A DNA stretch of 64,000 bases. Origin: an uncultured Dokdonia sp. (GTDB lineage: Bacteria > Bacteroidota > Bacteroidia > Flavobacteriales > Flavobacteriaceae). Positions 45,601 through 54,042 of this stretch are shown here, one piece after another. The position numbers and the translations under genes are program-made. The DNA is taken from assembly GCA_947503305.1 (NCBI GenBank), contig CANNDF010000007.1:62001-126000 (forward strand), written 5' to 3'. Under the pieces are notes generated by a model. It saw only the letters and a program-made list of their open reading frames with translations. It was not told the origin of the DNA and searched no databases. The first letter of the stretch is position 1; each line of letters begins with the position of its first letter.

Positions 45601-46859
45601 CCACCATCAAACCATCTTGGGGAATCTTCTTAGGTGTGAGCGTTGGAAAGTCTGGAAAGAACCCATACACCTTAAGTAATATCAGTTTAAAGTTTGGAGT
45701 TACCGATTCTCGTAAAATTTTAACCTACAGTTTACAGCCTGCTGAACAAAGTTTCATCAGTCAAGTATTTACCGAGAGTCGTGGTATTTCAGATGCCGAT
45801 GTTCAAATGGTGAATTTGGAATGGAATGACCTCATTAAAAAGGCTTCTTCTAAAAGGGAACGACGTCATATTTTGACCGAAAATATTGTAGGTGCTTCAG
45901 GTCAGATTGGCACTCAAAACAAGCTAATTAAATACAATACCAAAGAAGGAACTATCAAAAATGGTATTCTACTACATAGAGACTTCGGTAAAGAAGGTGA
46001 AGCCGATACTGCTTTGCTTCCTGTATCTGAAGCTCATCCGATTATCAGTAAATTGGAGTTAGATGATTTCTTTGCAGACCACAAGTTGAGTTTTCGCGCT
46101 AAGCGGATAAGTGATAATTACTACCAAGTCTATCTCGATAAGAAGGACTTATATCCTGCGATTATTGATGAAAAGCTACGTTCACTATTAAGGCGTGAAT
46201 CTGGGCAATCACAAGATGAACTACCAGACTTTGTGCAAAATGCAGGAGATATGACTGGAGCTTTGCATTTGAAAAACTTGCAAGCATTTCTGAATCGACT
46301 GGATGCTTTTCAAGTGCAGTATATGGGTAAAGCCCGTGAGCTGGAAGATTGGGAAATTGAAAATGAAACCGATTGGAAGGCACAGACTCAACAGAAAAAA
46401 GGCACTTTTAAATACCAATTAGGTCGTGCTTATGGCCAAGGAAGCAATCCTACCATTGGTTTTGTGAACTACGAAGAACCATCTGCAGATTATGAATTTG
46501 GTTTAGTCATTTACAATCGCCCATTAACGGATAAAGAGAAATACAATTACTCATTGATTCCAATTTTTAAGAATGTTGAAGAACCCTATCAAGATTGGAA
46601 ACAGGCAATTCTTCAGACAGGAATTAAAGATGATTTCAATGCCATTGTAGAAGAAGTAAGAGACTTGCCTTTACACGATGCGATTGAAACATTAGGCTAC
46701 TTCGTTTTAAACAATTTACACGAAGATGGTAATGCCGAATTTGTTTTTGGAAAGTACACTGCACAGGATTTGGGTCGTGTGTTTTATGAAGATACTATTA
46801 CTCCTATTGAAGCCATTGACCAAATTATAAATCAATTACAATTAGCTAATTCGCAATGA
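42597..46859 (+). CDS. Strawberry-notch/DarB-like superfamily 2 helicase
   Basis: 1420 aa. Motif I is IIADQTGIGKGRQ (about residue 115), motif II is ILDESH (about 285), motif III is FLSATF (about 315), and motif VI is VQKRGRINRTGQ (about 680). The wide C-terminal extension (about 800-1420) includes a coiled coil and beta regions of no clear family. It is an ATP-dependent DNA translocase/helicase predicted to work with the methylase. In P1 the related DarB protects virion DNA from restriction after injection. A one-mismatch palindrome (43875-43888) lies in frame as HASAKAQGE. The stop overlaps the next start by 4 bp. Confidence 0.8.
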   Translation: MSNQELEIEQADFKQNAQEVAQLASQESALVEYIPKSKAPYRMNTLIPRNMAFEVQKSLNSIVKAKGNIDNYVRNELKYESTKQLWKGLGAEQIDAVGLYLKQFEKEQGIIIADQTGIGKGRQAAAVIRHAVMNDYIPVFFTKKPDLFTDMYRDLKAIGFENIRPFIVNTDTNAKIKDADGNVVFSPLNSSAQADLISNEIEFPTESQESIEYHKKIGKKLPDPDKVPTIKIPQTLDHLPLGYDMIFATYSQVQSAHPYKRMWIEKMVANGVEGSKKYKKLVFILDESHMAGGFDSIIGTWMREVLPQTKACCFLSATFAKYPEVMPFYAKKTAIAETGLTDSNFVRSMTSGGLALQEIVASNLSESGQLIRRQRSNEGINVDYITLDTEPQRSKSRASVNRIISLMNEVVAFEQEFVAPLLAEVHASAKAQGEHMSSKPRGLGVKQSPYFSRVFNIIDQMLFALKVKDVVAHTIKLLKEDKKVVIAFKSTMGAFLKDLNLVSGDVIPEEQLDFTRTLVKGLDGIFNYNYVAIDGEKTRERIALEELPQNGIEKYHDIKKRMLLESSGLSISPIDELIHLLQTEKKPKHLGGHTDMYFKVAEVTGRNQRIDLTDDEAVVESFRSNTEKSFRLFNSGDYDVLLINQSGSTGSSAHASKDFKDQRQRAMIVHQFELDINTEVQKRGRINRTGQVNLPEYYYITSDIPTEKRLMTMLKAKLKSLDANTTGSQKTNDDTLKSADFLNKYGDIAAWNWVDENQEMMEQLGYPTYQKRTDKQGNIFYERNGFKDGAIRQLTGRAGLLKVEDQDALYDDLLERYDHQIKLEKQQGTYDLETEFLPLDAEVKKRFLFQKGQGGQTPFGKDTVRDITIVNNLKRPFTKQDIDQRIQEALNGEKPVQVRLKLEDQINEAYPKLLEERKAKRFKVIEKLKEDRDVLPQRGSGETEEENEKILSDWNKLEALINQKTSQLATYMAGLENIQRIILRYINMWNIGDVVRVPFIGTTIKPSWGIFLGVSVGKSGKNPYTLSNISLKFGVTDSRKILTYSLQPAEQSFISQVFTESRGISDADVQMVNLEWNDLIKKASSKRERRHILTENIVGASGQIGTQNKLIKYNTKEGTIKNGILLHRDFGKEGEADTALLPVSEAHPIISKLELDDFFADHKLSFRAKRISDNYYQVYLDKKDLYPAIIDEKLRSLLRRESGQSQDELPDFVQNAGDMTGALHLKNLQAFLNRLDAFQVQYMGKARELEDWEIENETDWKAQTQQKKGTFKYQLGRAYGQGSNPTIGFVNYEEPSADYEFGLVIYNRPLTDKEKYNYSLIPIFKNVEEPYQDWKQAILQTGIKDDFNAIVEEVRDLPLHDAIETLGYFVLNNLHEDGNAEFVFGKYTAQDLGRVFYEDTITPIEAIDQIINQLQLANSQ

Positions 46860-47806
46860 ACAACAGAAAATTAGATATCCCAGAAGTACAGCAGATTCCG
46901 CAGTTTATGAAAATTATGGATGATTTGAGTGTTGGGAATAATCCATACTTGGTTGGAAGTGCCGGAACAGGAAAAACGACGATAGGAGAGAAAATAGCAT
47001 ATGCCATAAAAGGGCGAGCCGAAAATGACGGTCAGGAATTACCATTTACCATTGTGAACTGCAACCAATGGACTTCGCCTATAGATATTAAAGGTGGACA
47101 AACCATTTCTGGTTATAAAGAAGGTGCACTAATTGAAGCCTGGCGTGATGGTAAAATTTTAATCCTGGACGAGATGCCCAAGCTCGATGCCAATACCGCT
47201 GGATTGCTCAATGATGCTTTAGCAAAAAGCGCACGTGAAGATGCTATAATCTTTAACGGAAATAATGAACCGATTAAAAAGCATAGAAATTTTGGTTGCA
47301 TTGCAACTGGTAACGTGATTGGCAAAGGCGCAAGTGGAAACTACGTAGGGAATAACAAACAAGATGCGTCTTTACTTGACCGTTTTAGCGGTTGTATTTA
47401 CCGCATTGGCTTTAATGAAACCTTAGAACGACAGCTTGTTTACCCTGCGGTAGTAGATATTTGCCTTAACATTAGAAAATCCATTCTTAAATATGAAGGT
47501 AAAGAAGCTGGAGATGATGATACTGAAGATATTATGACACTTCGTACAATGCTTAATTTTGAGCGCGCCTATGAGCTTGAAATGAAACGAGAAACAGGAA
47601 TGAAAGATGAGTTTGGTAAGACCTACCGCAAAATGCCAAATGGCAAAACGCTCAAGGATTCTCTACACAGCTATTTTATAGCAATGACCAAGGAAAAAGC
47701 TGAACACATCAAGACAGAAATTAACCTGGAAGGCTTTTTAAACTCTTATAAAAGTAGCGGAATGAAGCAGGCTTTTATTACAGAGTTTAAGAGGAGGATT
47801 GGGTAA
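46856..47806 (+). CDS. MoxR/CobS-like AAA+ ATPase, backbone
   Basis: 316 aa. Walker A is GSAGTGKT (residues 34-41), Walker B is ILILDEMPKLD (101-111), and sensor 1 is GCIATGN. MoxR/CobS-type AAA+ rings remodel partner proteins, usually with a VWA-domain partner encoded nearby. Its likely partner is the protein at 51499. The gene overlaps the 3' end of the SLATT gene by 20 bp on the opposite strand, which places the cargo right against its end. Confidence 0.8.
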   Translation: MNNRKLDIPEVQQIPQFMKIMDDLSVGNNPYLVGSAGTGKTTIGEKIAYAIKGRAENDGQELPFTIVNCNQWTSPIDIKGGQTISGYKEGALIEAWRDGKILILDEMPKLDANTAGLLNDALAKSAREDAIIFNGNNEPIKKHRNFGCIATGNVIGKGASGNYVGNNKQDASLLDRFSGCIYRIGFNETLERQLVYPAVVDICLNIRKSILKYEGKEAGDDDTEDIMTLRTMLNFERAYELEMKRETGMKDEFGKTYRKMPNGKTLKDSLHSYFIAMTKEKAEHIKTEINLEGFLNSYKSSGMKQAFITEFKRRIG

Positions 47807-48464
47807 ATGTGTTAATTGCAATGAATAACGAAGGAGGTATAGTTACTAGCAGGAAATACCATCCGTAAACATTCCAATAATATCGAAGTGTAATTTCATT
47901 TTTGTTTAGATTCTTAACTTTATCAGGATTTGTCCTTTTCATATACTCTATGTTAGTCATTAAAAATCTATCATAATCTATACGAGAGTGATTGCCAGAA
48001 GTATTTAAAACGCTTTCATATCTTTTCGTTATATCTTTTGCGAAACTGAGCATTTCATAGCTAGAAGGGTCTTCTCTTAGGGTCTTGAATATTCTTAACT
48101 CATTATATAATTCTGATATTTTTAATCCACTATCGTGATGCATCTTTGCATTTAATTCATAATTCTGTGCATTTTCAAATTGACTAAAAACGAGAACCAA
48201 AATAGAGAGACCAGTAATTATGAAGTTAAGGGCATTTTGACTAATCCCCAATTCTAATCCAAAAACTGTAATTAAACTCGCAATTATTAAATATGCTGAA
48301 ATGATAGCCAAACCAACATTTGAAGTTTTGCCTTTAGTTCTAAGTCTTTTGTCACAGTTGAACCGCGATCCTTTTGTTGACCACATTTTATAATTTAATT
48401 CTTCAAAAAAGCTTTTGCTTAAATAATCATTAGGAGCATTTATTTCTTCATTAGTTTTTTTCAT
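47787..48464 (-). CDS. SLATT-domain membrane protein (cargo)
   Basis: 225 aa. Two close membrane helices at about 50-90 (NVGLAIISAYLIIASLITVFG and ALNFIITGLSILVLVFSQFE), then a helical cytoplasmic region with AQNYELNAKMHHDSGLKISELYNEL, and a third helix near the end (YYWNVYGWYFLLVTIPPSLF). This matches SLATT proteins, predicted pore-forming effectors in SMODS, SLOG and reverse-transcriptase-linked conflict systems. Here its upstream partner, 18 bp away, is a restriction-modification enzyme, not a nucleotide cyclase. Likely a suicide effector. Confidence 0.72.
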   Translation of the reverse strand: MKKTNEEINAPNDYLSKSFFEELNYKMWSTKGSRFNCDKRLRTKGKTSNVGLAIISAYLIIASLITVFGLELGISQNALNFIITGLSILVLVFSQFENAQNYELNAKMHHDSGLKISELYNELRIFKTLREDPSSYEMLSFAKDITKRYESVLNTSGNHSRIDYDRFLMTNIEYMKRTNPDKVKNLNKNEITLRYYWNVYGWYFLLVTIPPSLFIAINTFTQSSS

Positions 48465-48482
48465 AATTTAAAATGGAGTTTT

Positions 48483-51395
48483 TTAAAGGATCAATGATTT
48501 AGTTAATCTTACGCAATCATCTGAAATTATTTCATTTCTTTTTATAATACAGTTAGGAATCCCAGGGCTCTCAACTGTGTTTCCAATTTCTATTTCTGAA
48601 AAAACAAAATTATTTAGATCTAACAATTGAGAAAGAACATCTTTTCTTTTATCAAAGCCATAAGCCTCCATTACCGCATCGTCAAGCTTTTTATGTGTTT
48701 TCTTGAGCGGATTTGAACCAGGTTGTTCAAGGATTCTATAAAGGTCTCTCAATGTATAATTGTGCAACTCCATTAGTATGTTTCTTTCCTCTCGTAAGCT
48801 TTTGGCGATTTTCGCAACTTTCTTAACCTGCGAAATAGTCGGTTTTTGAGGAAAGGGAAATGTATCCCAAATTGAATCGGTAGTATATCTTGGGTCTCCT
48901 TTCATAGTAGAGCATTTTTCTTGATACCAAAGAATATGCGCTTGAGATTGAATTATACCGAATGTGTAATCATCATCAAAATTAAAAATTGTCAAAGCAT
49001 CATTTGGATTAATCTCTGTTGACATAAATTCAAATATGGGACGTGCAGAAACTCTGGAACAAACAATTACTCGTTTATTTTTACTAATTGAATTTAACAT
49101 ATCCGTTCTACCATAGGATAGTTGCCACCATTTATTAAAAAAATTAATATGATGTTTATTTGTCTTTGCTTTTGGATTTTTCTCAAGAGCTTCCTTATTT
49201 TTTTTCTCCTGGTCATCGGATTTTATCTGACGCATAGGTAATACTTCGGTCTGAACTATTTTAAAAGGAGCTGCAAACGTTGAAGCTTTAATAACATCCA
49301 TATCCCTAAAATCGATAACAAACCTTTTTGGTTGACTTTTTAAATTTCCCACAAGTTCTTGACCATTTAAATATGGCTTTACAACTTCTGAGTATGAGCT
49401 ATTCTGTTCTATTAATTCCAGTGCTTTATTAACGGTTAATAGAAAGCCCTTATTACCGTGAGTCTGACCTTGAAAAACAGATTTTGGATTTGTATTACAG
49501 CTCAAGACTTTCGCAGAAGTAACGTCTATTTGAAGAGATAGGCTACTATTAATTTCATCCACTACATATTCCTTCTGCTCCTTATATTGATCTTCTACAT
49601 ATAACTGCTTTTTATTCGGGAATTTTCCTTTAGTCCAATTAACAATTGAAACGAATACTACAGCATCTCCTTCCCAAGGTTGACTAGCTATTGCGTTTAT
49701 GATTGTTCCGTCATTCTTCACGATATAGTCAAGACTACCTTCTCGACTATAGTTTTGTGTTATAGTATTCGTACCTACTAATCCAGCATAGTCACCTTCA
49801 CTGAGTAGCTTATGAGCTTTATAAAACCAATAAACACAATAGTCAGCATTTCCAGAAATTTCAGGATAAGCATTCCATAGTTTATTTAGATATTCAATTC
49901 CATATTCATTCTGCATTTTATTCTTACTTTGATATGGAGGATTTCCTATTATGACATTTGCTTTGGGCCAGTTTGTAAATAATGCATCTGAGAAAATTAT
50001 ATTGTCGTCCATATTGTCCAAAGGAAGAGTTTCTTCCATCTGAAAGCCAAGACCTACCTGCATAGTATTTACCCAATCTTTAGTTTCATTGATTGCTATT
50101 TCCTTAGCTAACATTAAAGTGACTTTGGCTAATTCTACAGCAAATTGATTATAATCCATCCCGTGAAATTGTTTAATACTAACAATGGATTGTGTACCAA
50201 TTTCAAAAGCGCTTTTAGGAAAATCTTCGTGAATTTTATTTAAAAGTTCCATTTCAATGCGTTTTAATTCTCTATAGGCAACATATAGAAAATTACCACT
50301 ACCACAAGCAGGATCTAAAACTTGATATTCAGAAAGCTCTTTCCTTAGTAGCTTCATATCTGTTAATGTCTTAGCCTTATTTATTTTATCTCGCCACGGT
50401 CGTATTATCGTTGGATGAACAATTTTTAAAATATCTAGTTCATTAGTAAAATGAGCTCCAAATGCGTGTCTTGCTTCTGCTCCCATACTACTTTGAAAAA
50501 TAGTTCCGAAAATAGCGGGATTGACTTGACTCCATTTCCTAGATGCAGCATCTTTCATTCTATCCAGTTCCCAGTCTGTCAACTCAATAGCTTCTGGATT
50601 TGAAAACAAACCACCATTAAAATATTCAACTTCTTTAAAACGTCCACCTCGTGCTGAACTACTTGAATCCATTTGGGTGAAAAGTTGATTTATTAAATCG
50701 TAAGAATTTCCCTTTTGGTTTTGGCAATCAATTAAGATTTGAGTAAAAATATCTTTTGGTAAAAGATTATAGTCTTCAGCAAACATTGTGAATATGCACT
50801 GCAACATAAATCTTTGTGCTACTAATCTATCTTCTCCTCTCTCAATCAAGGAATTAAATACATCAGCAACAATATTGGCTGTTTTACGAGTTGCCTCTTC
50901 CAGATTGTTCTTAAAAACAGGTATTTCTGGTTTTTCAAACATAAAATTGAAAGCAGTATATCTATCCGGAAGATCCTCTAGCTTTATTATATCAAGTGGC
51001 TCATCTTGAATGGAGAAATCATAGATGTAAAATTCTTTAAAATTACAAAGGATTGAATACTTCGGTTGTAATGGTCTGAGTTTCCACCAATAATCAAAAA
51101 TTTGTGTCCTGTGACTTTGAAGTTTAGCTCCCTTCTTTTTCATTTCAATGAGAACTTTATCTTCCCAAAGTAAATCCGCAAAATTGGTTTTCTTCTTAGT
51201 TTTTACTCTAAACTCTAAAGTAGCTCCAGCTTCTTTGTATCCATCGTGTCCAAATGCTTGAAAAAGTCTATCACAAAACACTTGTGCTTCTCCTTTTTCG
51301 TCGCCATCTAAGGAAATTGTGTAATTGACTAAAGCCTCTATATTTTCTCTCATTTGAAAAGTGTCTGAATTTTTTCTAAAGTTAAAAATATCCAA
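48483..51395 (-). CDS. MmeI-like type IIG/IIL restriction-modification enzyme (cargo)
   Basis: 970 aa single-chain enzyme. The N-terminal PD-(D/E)XK nuclease has D74 in FADLLWEDK and E84-x-K86 in LIEMKKKG. The methyltransferase has motif I DPACGSGNFLYVAYREL (about 355) and motif IV GNPPYQSK (about 482). A target-recognition region (about 600-850) and a C-terminal helical part follow. Length and order fit MmeI (919 aa), which cuts unmethylated DNA at a fixed distance and protects host DNA by methylating one strand. Specificity is not predictable. The SLATT gene is downstream in the same operon. Confidence 0.82.
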   Translation of the reverse strand: MDIFNFRKNSDTFQMRENIEALVNYTISLDGDEKGEAQVFCDRLFQAFGHDGYKEAGATLEFRVKTKKKTNFADLLWEDKVLIEMKKKGAKLQSHRTQIFDYWWKLRPLQPKYSILCNFKEFYIYDFSIQDEPLDIIKLEDLPDRYTAFNFMFEKPEIPVFKNNLEEATRKTANIVADVFNSLIERGEDRLVAQRFMLQCIFTMFAEDYNLLPKDIFTQILIDCQNQKGNSYDLINQLFTQMDSSSSARGGRFKEVEYFNGGLFSNPEAIELTDWELDRMKDAASRKWSQVNPAIFGTIFQSSMGAEARHAFGAHFTNELDILKIVHPTIIRPWRDKINKAKTLTDMKLLRKELSEYQVLDPACGSGNFLYVAYRELKRIEMELLNKIHEDFPKSAFEIGTQSIVSIKQFHGMDYNQFAVELAKVTLMLAKEIAINETKDWVNTMQVGLGFQMEETLPLDNMDDNIIFSDALFTNWPKANVIIGNPPYQSKNKMQNEYGIEYLNKLWNAYPEISGNADYCVYWFYKAHKLLSEGDYAGLVGTNTITQNYSREGSLDYIVKNDGTIINAIASQPWEGDAVVFVSIVNWTKGKFPNKKQLYVEDQYKEQKEYVVDEINSSLSLQIDVTSAKVLSCNTNPKSVFQGQTHGNKGFLLTVNKALELIEQNSSYSEVVKPYLNGQELVGNLKSQPKRFVIDFRDMDVIKASTFAAPFKIVQTEVLPMRQIKSDDQEKKNKEALEKNPKAKTNKHHINFFNKWWQLSYGRTDMLNSISKNKRVIVCSRVSARPIFEFMSTEINPNDALTIFNFDDDYTFGIIQSQAHILWYQEKCSTMKGDPRYTTDSIWDTFPFPQKPTISQVKKVAKIAKSLREERNILMELHNYTLRDLYRILEQPGSNPLKKTHKKLDDAVMEAYGFDKRKDVLSQLLDLNNFVFSEIEIGNTVESPGIPNCIIKRNEIISDDCVRLTKSLIL

Positions 51396-51498
51396 ACAAG
51401 TATGTAGGAATTATTCTGAATTTATCAAAACTCACGTCCCAAACTACAATTACACACCGCAACTCACACCACCTCAAAATTTACTTTTATGAGCATAC

Positions 51499-52518
51499 GT
51501 GAGCGCACCAAAACAACATACCCATAAAAGTCCTGATGGCAAATACAACTATCTTTTATTTGATAGTGTGTTTGCCTTTAAAGCGTTTGTAGATGATGAA
51601 GTCAAGCAATTATCTACCGCTAATCAATCGCGTTGGGATTGGGTTATGCAAAGCACGAGCGATAACCTAAAAAACGGCACGAATTGGTACGGCACGCCAG
51701 TACCCAAAGACGTAACCGAACTAGAAACACATCGCACCTTTTTGGGAATGCCTCTGGTAGAGAAAATCCAACCCAAAATTAAAGATAAGCTCGCCGAATA
51801 TCTTCAGTATCTCAACGATGCCGTGATGCCAAAACCCAAGATGGCGTATAACGATAGAGGTCTGGGCGTGTTTTCTTTTGAACGTGCTGCAATGGCTTTG
51901 TTTCAGCAGTTTCCTGTGAATACAGGTACACCGCTTGATACGTCTGTAAGCCAAATGAATATTGAGTTGCGCAACAAACAAATCCAGACCTCGGTAAAAA
52001 GTGTATACGCTTATTTTCAGGACAAGCAGCAATCCTATCCATCATTACAATTGTACCTAATGGCAGGTGCAAATGCACAGGTAAAAGGGAACGATTTGCT
52101 CTATGTAGGTCTGGCTTGTGCTGAGTTGGTTGAGTTTATGGAATTGCGTGGCGTTTCAGTTGAAGTAAATGTGATGCTAGGCACATCCTTTAATAATCAG
52201 GTCACGATGGGTTGCGTGCGCGTCAAGCGATTTCAGGACAAACTGGATAAGAATCAGCTTTTGTTAATGAGCAGCGACCCAAGGTATTTCCGCTATCGAG
52301 GTTTCAAATCTCTGGTGGCGATGAGCAACTATTTTGGCTTGACCATTCCGTCTGGTTTGGGGACGATTTCTGCTAGTATGGGTAACGCTTTCGCGAAAGC
52401 GGTAAACGAAAAAGGCTTCGTCTTTGAACAAAGCTACTCAATGGATTCTGCCGTAAAAGAGGTCTCTCAAATCATTACCAATTATAAAAAACAACTCGAT
52501 GCAAAAACCAAAAATTAA
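51499..52518 (+). CDS. Backbone protein, possible VWA/CobT-like partner of the AAA+ ATPase (DUF7192-like)
   Basis: 339 aa. GTG start at 51499; an ATG ten bases upstream is out of frame. The segment LQLYLMAGANAQVKGNDLLYVGLACAELVEFMELRGVSVEV (about 175-215) has the strand-helix-strand outline of a VWA/Rossmann-like fold, which is what would be expected in a MoxR/CobS partner. I recall it as DUF7192-like, but this is not verified. The 3' end overlaps the next gene by 20 bp. An exact palindrome copy is read as NAFAKAVNE. Confidence 0.4.
   Translation: MSAPKQHTHKSPDGKYNYLLFDSVFAFKAFVDDEVKQLSTANQSRWDWVMQSTSDNLKNGTNWYGTPVPKDVTELETHRTFLGMPLVEKIQPKIKDKLAEYLQYLNDAVMPKPKMAYNDRGLGVFSFERAAMALFQQFPVNTGTPLDTSVSQMNIELRNKQIQTSVKSVYAYFQDKQQSYPSLQLYLMAGANAQVKGNDLLYVGLACAELVEFMELRGVSVEVNVMLGTSFNNQVTMGCVRVKRFQDKLDKNQLLLMSSDPRYFRYRGFKSLVAMSNYFGLTIPSGLGTISASMGNAFAKAVNEKGFVFEQSYSMDSAVKEVSQIITNYKKQLDAKTKN
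52387..52400. repeat. Dispersed palindrome, in-frame copy
   Basis: Exact copy encoding AFAKA near the C-terminus of the protein at 51499. Confidence 0.85.
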
Positions 52519-52831
52519 ACTGGAGCCAAAAGTAGTTCAACGGATAATGGATAGAGCTATTGAAATTAATAAAGGATGCGCTGAAAAGTGTAGAGATTTT
52601 CAAGTTATGCTTTCGCGAAAGCGAGAAAACACTTTAATACTGCGCTGGACGACCATAGATATTTCAGATATAGAACGTCCTGTACAATGTTACAGGTATG
52701 AGTGTTTTGAGATGGATGGCACACCACAATTATGTTCCATTCATTATGCGAATCAAGAGGAAGCCAATGATTTTTTCTGGTCGTTAGAACCGCTCTATCA
52801 ACAAGAATATGCCATAGACCATAAATTATAG
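52499..52831 (+). CDS. Small backbone protein
   Basis: 110 aa with no recognised family. A helical N-terminus (KVVQRIMDRAIEINKGCAEKC) is followed by beta strands (NTLILRWTTIDIS, PVQCYRYECFEM). It overlaps the upstream gene by 20 bp and the next gene starts directly after its stop. An exact palindrome copy (52609) is read in frame as MLSRKRENT. Confidence 0.5.
   Translation: MQKPKIKLEPKVVQRIMDRAIEINKGCAEKCRDFQVMLSRKRENTLILRWTTIDISDIERPVQCYRYECFEMDGTPQLCSIHYANQEEANDFFWSLEPLYQQEYAIDHKL
52609..52622. repeat. Dispersed palindrome, in-frame copy
   Basis: Exact copy in the LSRK frame, only 209 bp from the preceding exact copy. Confidence 0.85.
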
Positions 52832-53149
52832 ATGATGTATAAAACCAAAGAAATAAACAAAGCTACTTTAAAAGCGTTGCAGATAAAAAATCAAGAGGAA
52901 ATTGTAGAACTCACAGGTAGTAAGCTAAACCCAGTACAAGCTTGGGAAGTCATTAAGTCCACTTCCGAAAATTTCAGTAAGCCTGATGCTAAGGCACAAG
53001 AGGCGGATGCCTTGCTTTATAAAATGTTACATCCAGATGTTTCCAAAAAGACAACAAAAAAGAATGACAAAGAAATCATTCGCTTGAAGGAAAAAGAACG
53101 TGCCAGAGCGCTTGAACTTCTGGAACTAGAATTATTAATCGCTGCTTAA
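52832..53149 (+). CDS. Small helical backbone protein
   Basis: 105 aa, predominantly helical, basic middle (KKTTKKNDKEIIRLKEKERARALELLELELL). It starts immediately after the stop of the previous gene. Two ATG codons in tandem (52832, 52835). No family assignment. Confidence 0.5.
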   Translation: MMYKTKEINKATLKALQIKNQEEIVELTGSKLNPVQAWEVIKSTSENFSKPDAKAQEADALLYKMLHPDVSKKTTKKNDKEIIRLKEKERARALELLELELLIAA

Positions 53150-53158
53150 AAACATACA

Positions 53159-53791
53159 ATGACCATACAACAATTACAAGCGCTCGATATGAGCCAAGTC
53201 CAGCCCGAAGCGTTGCAAATGGCTGTTCAAGATATTTTAAATGACTACGACGCCACTACGGATAAAAAGGCTTTTGAAGACATAGCCAAAGAGAATATTG
53301 AAAAAGTGTTTTTACTGGTTGAACGTCTCGCTCCTAAAGCCATTAAAGAGGTAAAAGAAGAAGCTCCGAAAAAGACTGAGAAAAAAGATGAAGCAAAAGA
53401 TGAAAAGGAAACTGCTATAGAAAAGAGAACTTCTGAAAAGCCTAAAAAACCTAATAATACCGTCAAGAAAGAACTCGATGCATTGAGTGAAGATATTAAG
53501 GCGTGTCGGCTAAAAATTAAGAAGTACAATGAGGAAAAACGCAAAAACCAGCCAAAGAAACCTAAGCTGATGCGTCATACTAAAATTAAGAATCATTTTA
53601 TAGCAATTGCCAATTTGATTCCACCAGCGCATAAGGAAAACCTGAAAATGCAAAAGGAAGCGGAGAAAATCCTGTTGCGTGCCTATCGAGGCATAATGAA
53701 CACCTACGGAATCAACTTTGTACGTGCCGAAGCAGGCGAAAAGGACATCAAGAAGAAGTACGATAAAATGGAGGAGAAAGCCAAAAAATAA
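53159..53791 (+). CDS. Lys/Glu-rich backbone protein
   Basis: 210 aa. N-terminal helical domain (about 1-65), a highly charged low-complexity middle (about 66-105: KEVKEEAPKKTEKKDEAKDE), then a basic helical C-terminus with MRHTKIKNHFIAIANLIPPAHKENLKMQ. It may bind DNA or act as an assembly linker. No known family. Confidence 0.5.
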   Translation: MTIQQLQALDMSQVQPEALQMAVQDILNDYDATTDKKAFEDIAKENIEKVFLLVERLAPKAIKEVKEEAPKKTEKKDEAKDEKETAIEKRTSEKPKKPNNTVKKELDALSEDIKACRLKIKKYNEEKRKNQPKKPKLMRHTKIKNHFIAIANLIPPAHKENLKMQKEAEKILLRAYRGIMNTYGINFVRAEAGEKDIKKKYDKMEEKAKK

Positions 53792-53793
53792 CT

Positions 53794-54039
53794 ATGAATA
53801 AGAAAGTATTAATTATCACAGGTGCAGGACTCGCTATAGGATTTGCTGAAGCACTCATTTATTACAACCTAGGTAAGAACGAACAGCAAGAAAAATTCAA
53901 GTTTCAAATCCCAAGAGGTGCCGAACTTTTAAAAACTACAGGTATCATAATTGCTACCTCACTTGCCACCGCAGCACTCTCAAATATTATTGAAAATGCA
54001 ATGCAAGACAAAGAACAACTTATCCCAGTAACCGCATAG
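53794..54039 (+). CDS. Small two-helix membrane protein of the backbone
   Basis: 81 aa. Two hydrophobic segments (about 4-24 and 48-66) separated by a charged stretch. It starts 2 bp after the previous stop. A small membrane protein also precedes the capsid-like gene at 62673; both may be parts of one structure, but this is speculation. Confidence 0.5.
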   Translation: MNKKVLIITGAGLAIGFAEALIYYNLGKNEQQEKFKFQIPRGAELLKTTGIIIATSLATAALSNIIENAMQDKEQLIPVTA

Positions 54040-54042
54040 ATT

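Noticed and set aside
45284-45670. Minus-strand frame inside the helicase gene
   Set aside because: Antisense of a strongly supported gene, no motif.
47787-48464. SLATT protein as part of the retron (RT-SLATT system)
   Set aside because: It lies 6 kb from the RT with six backbone genes between, and has its own operon with the restriction enzyme.
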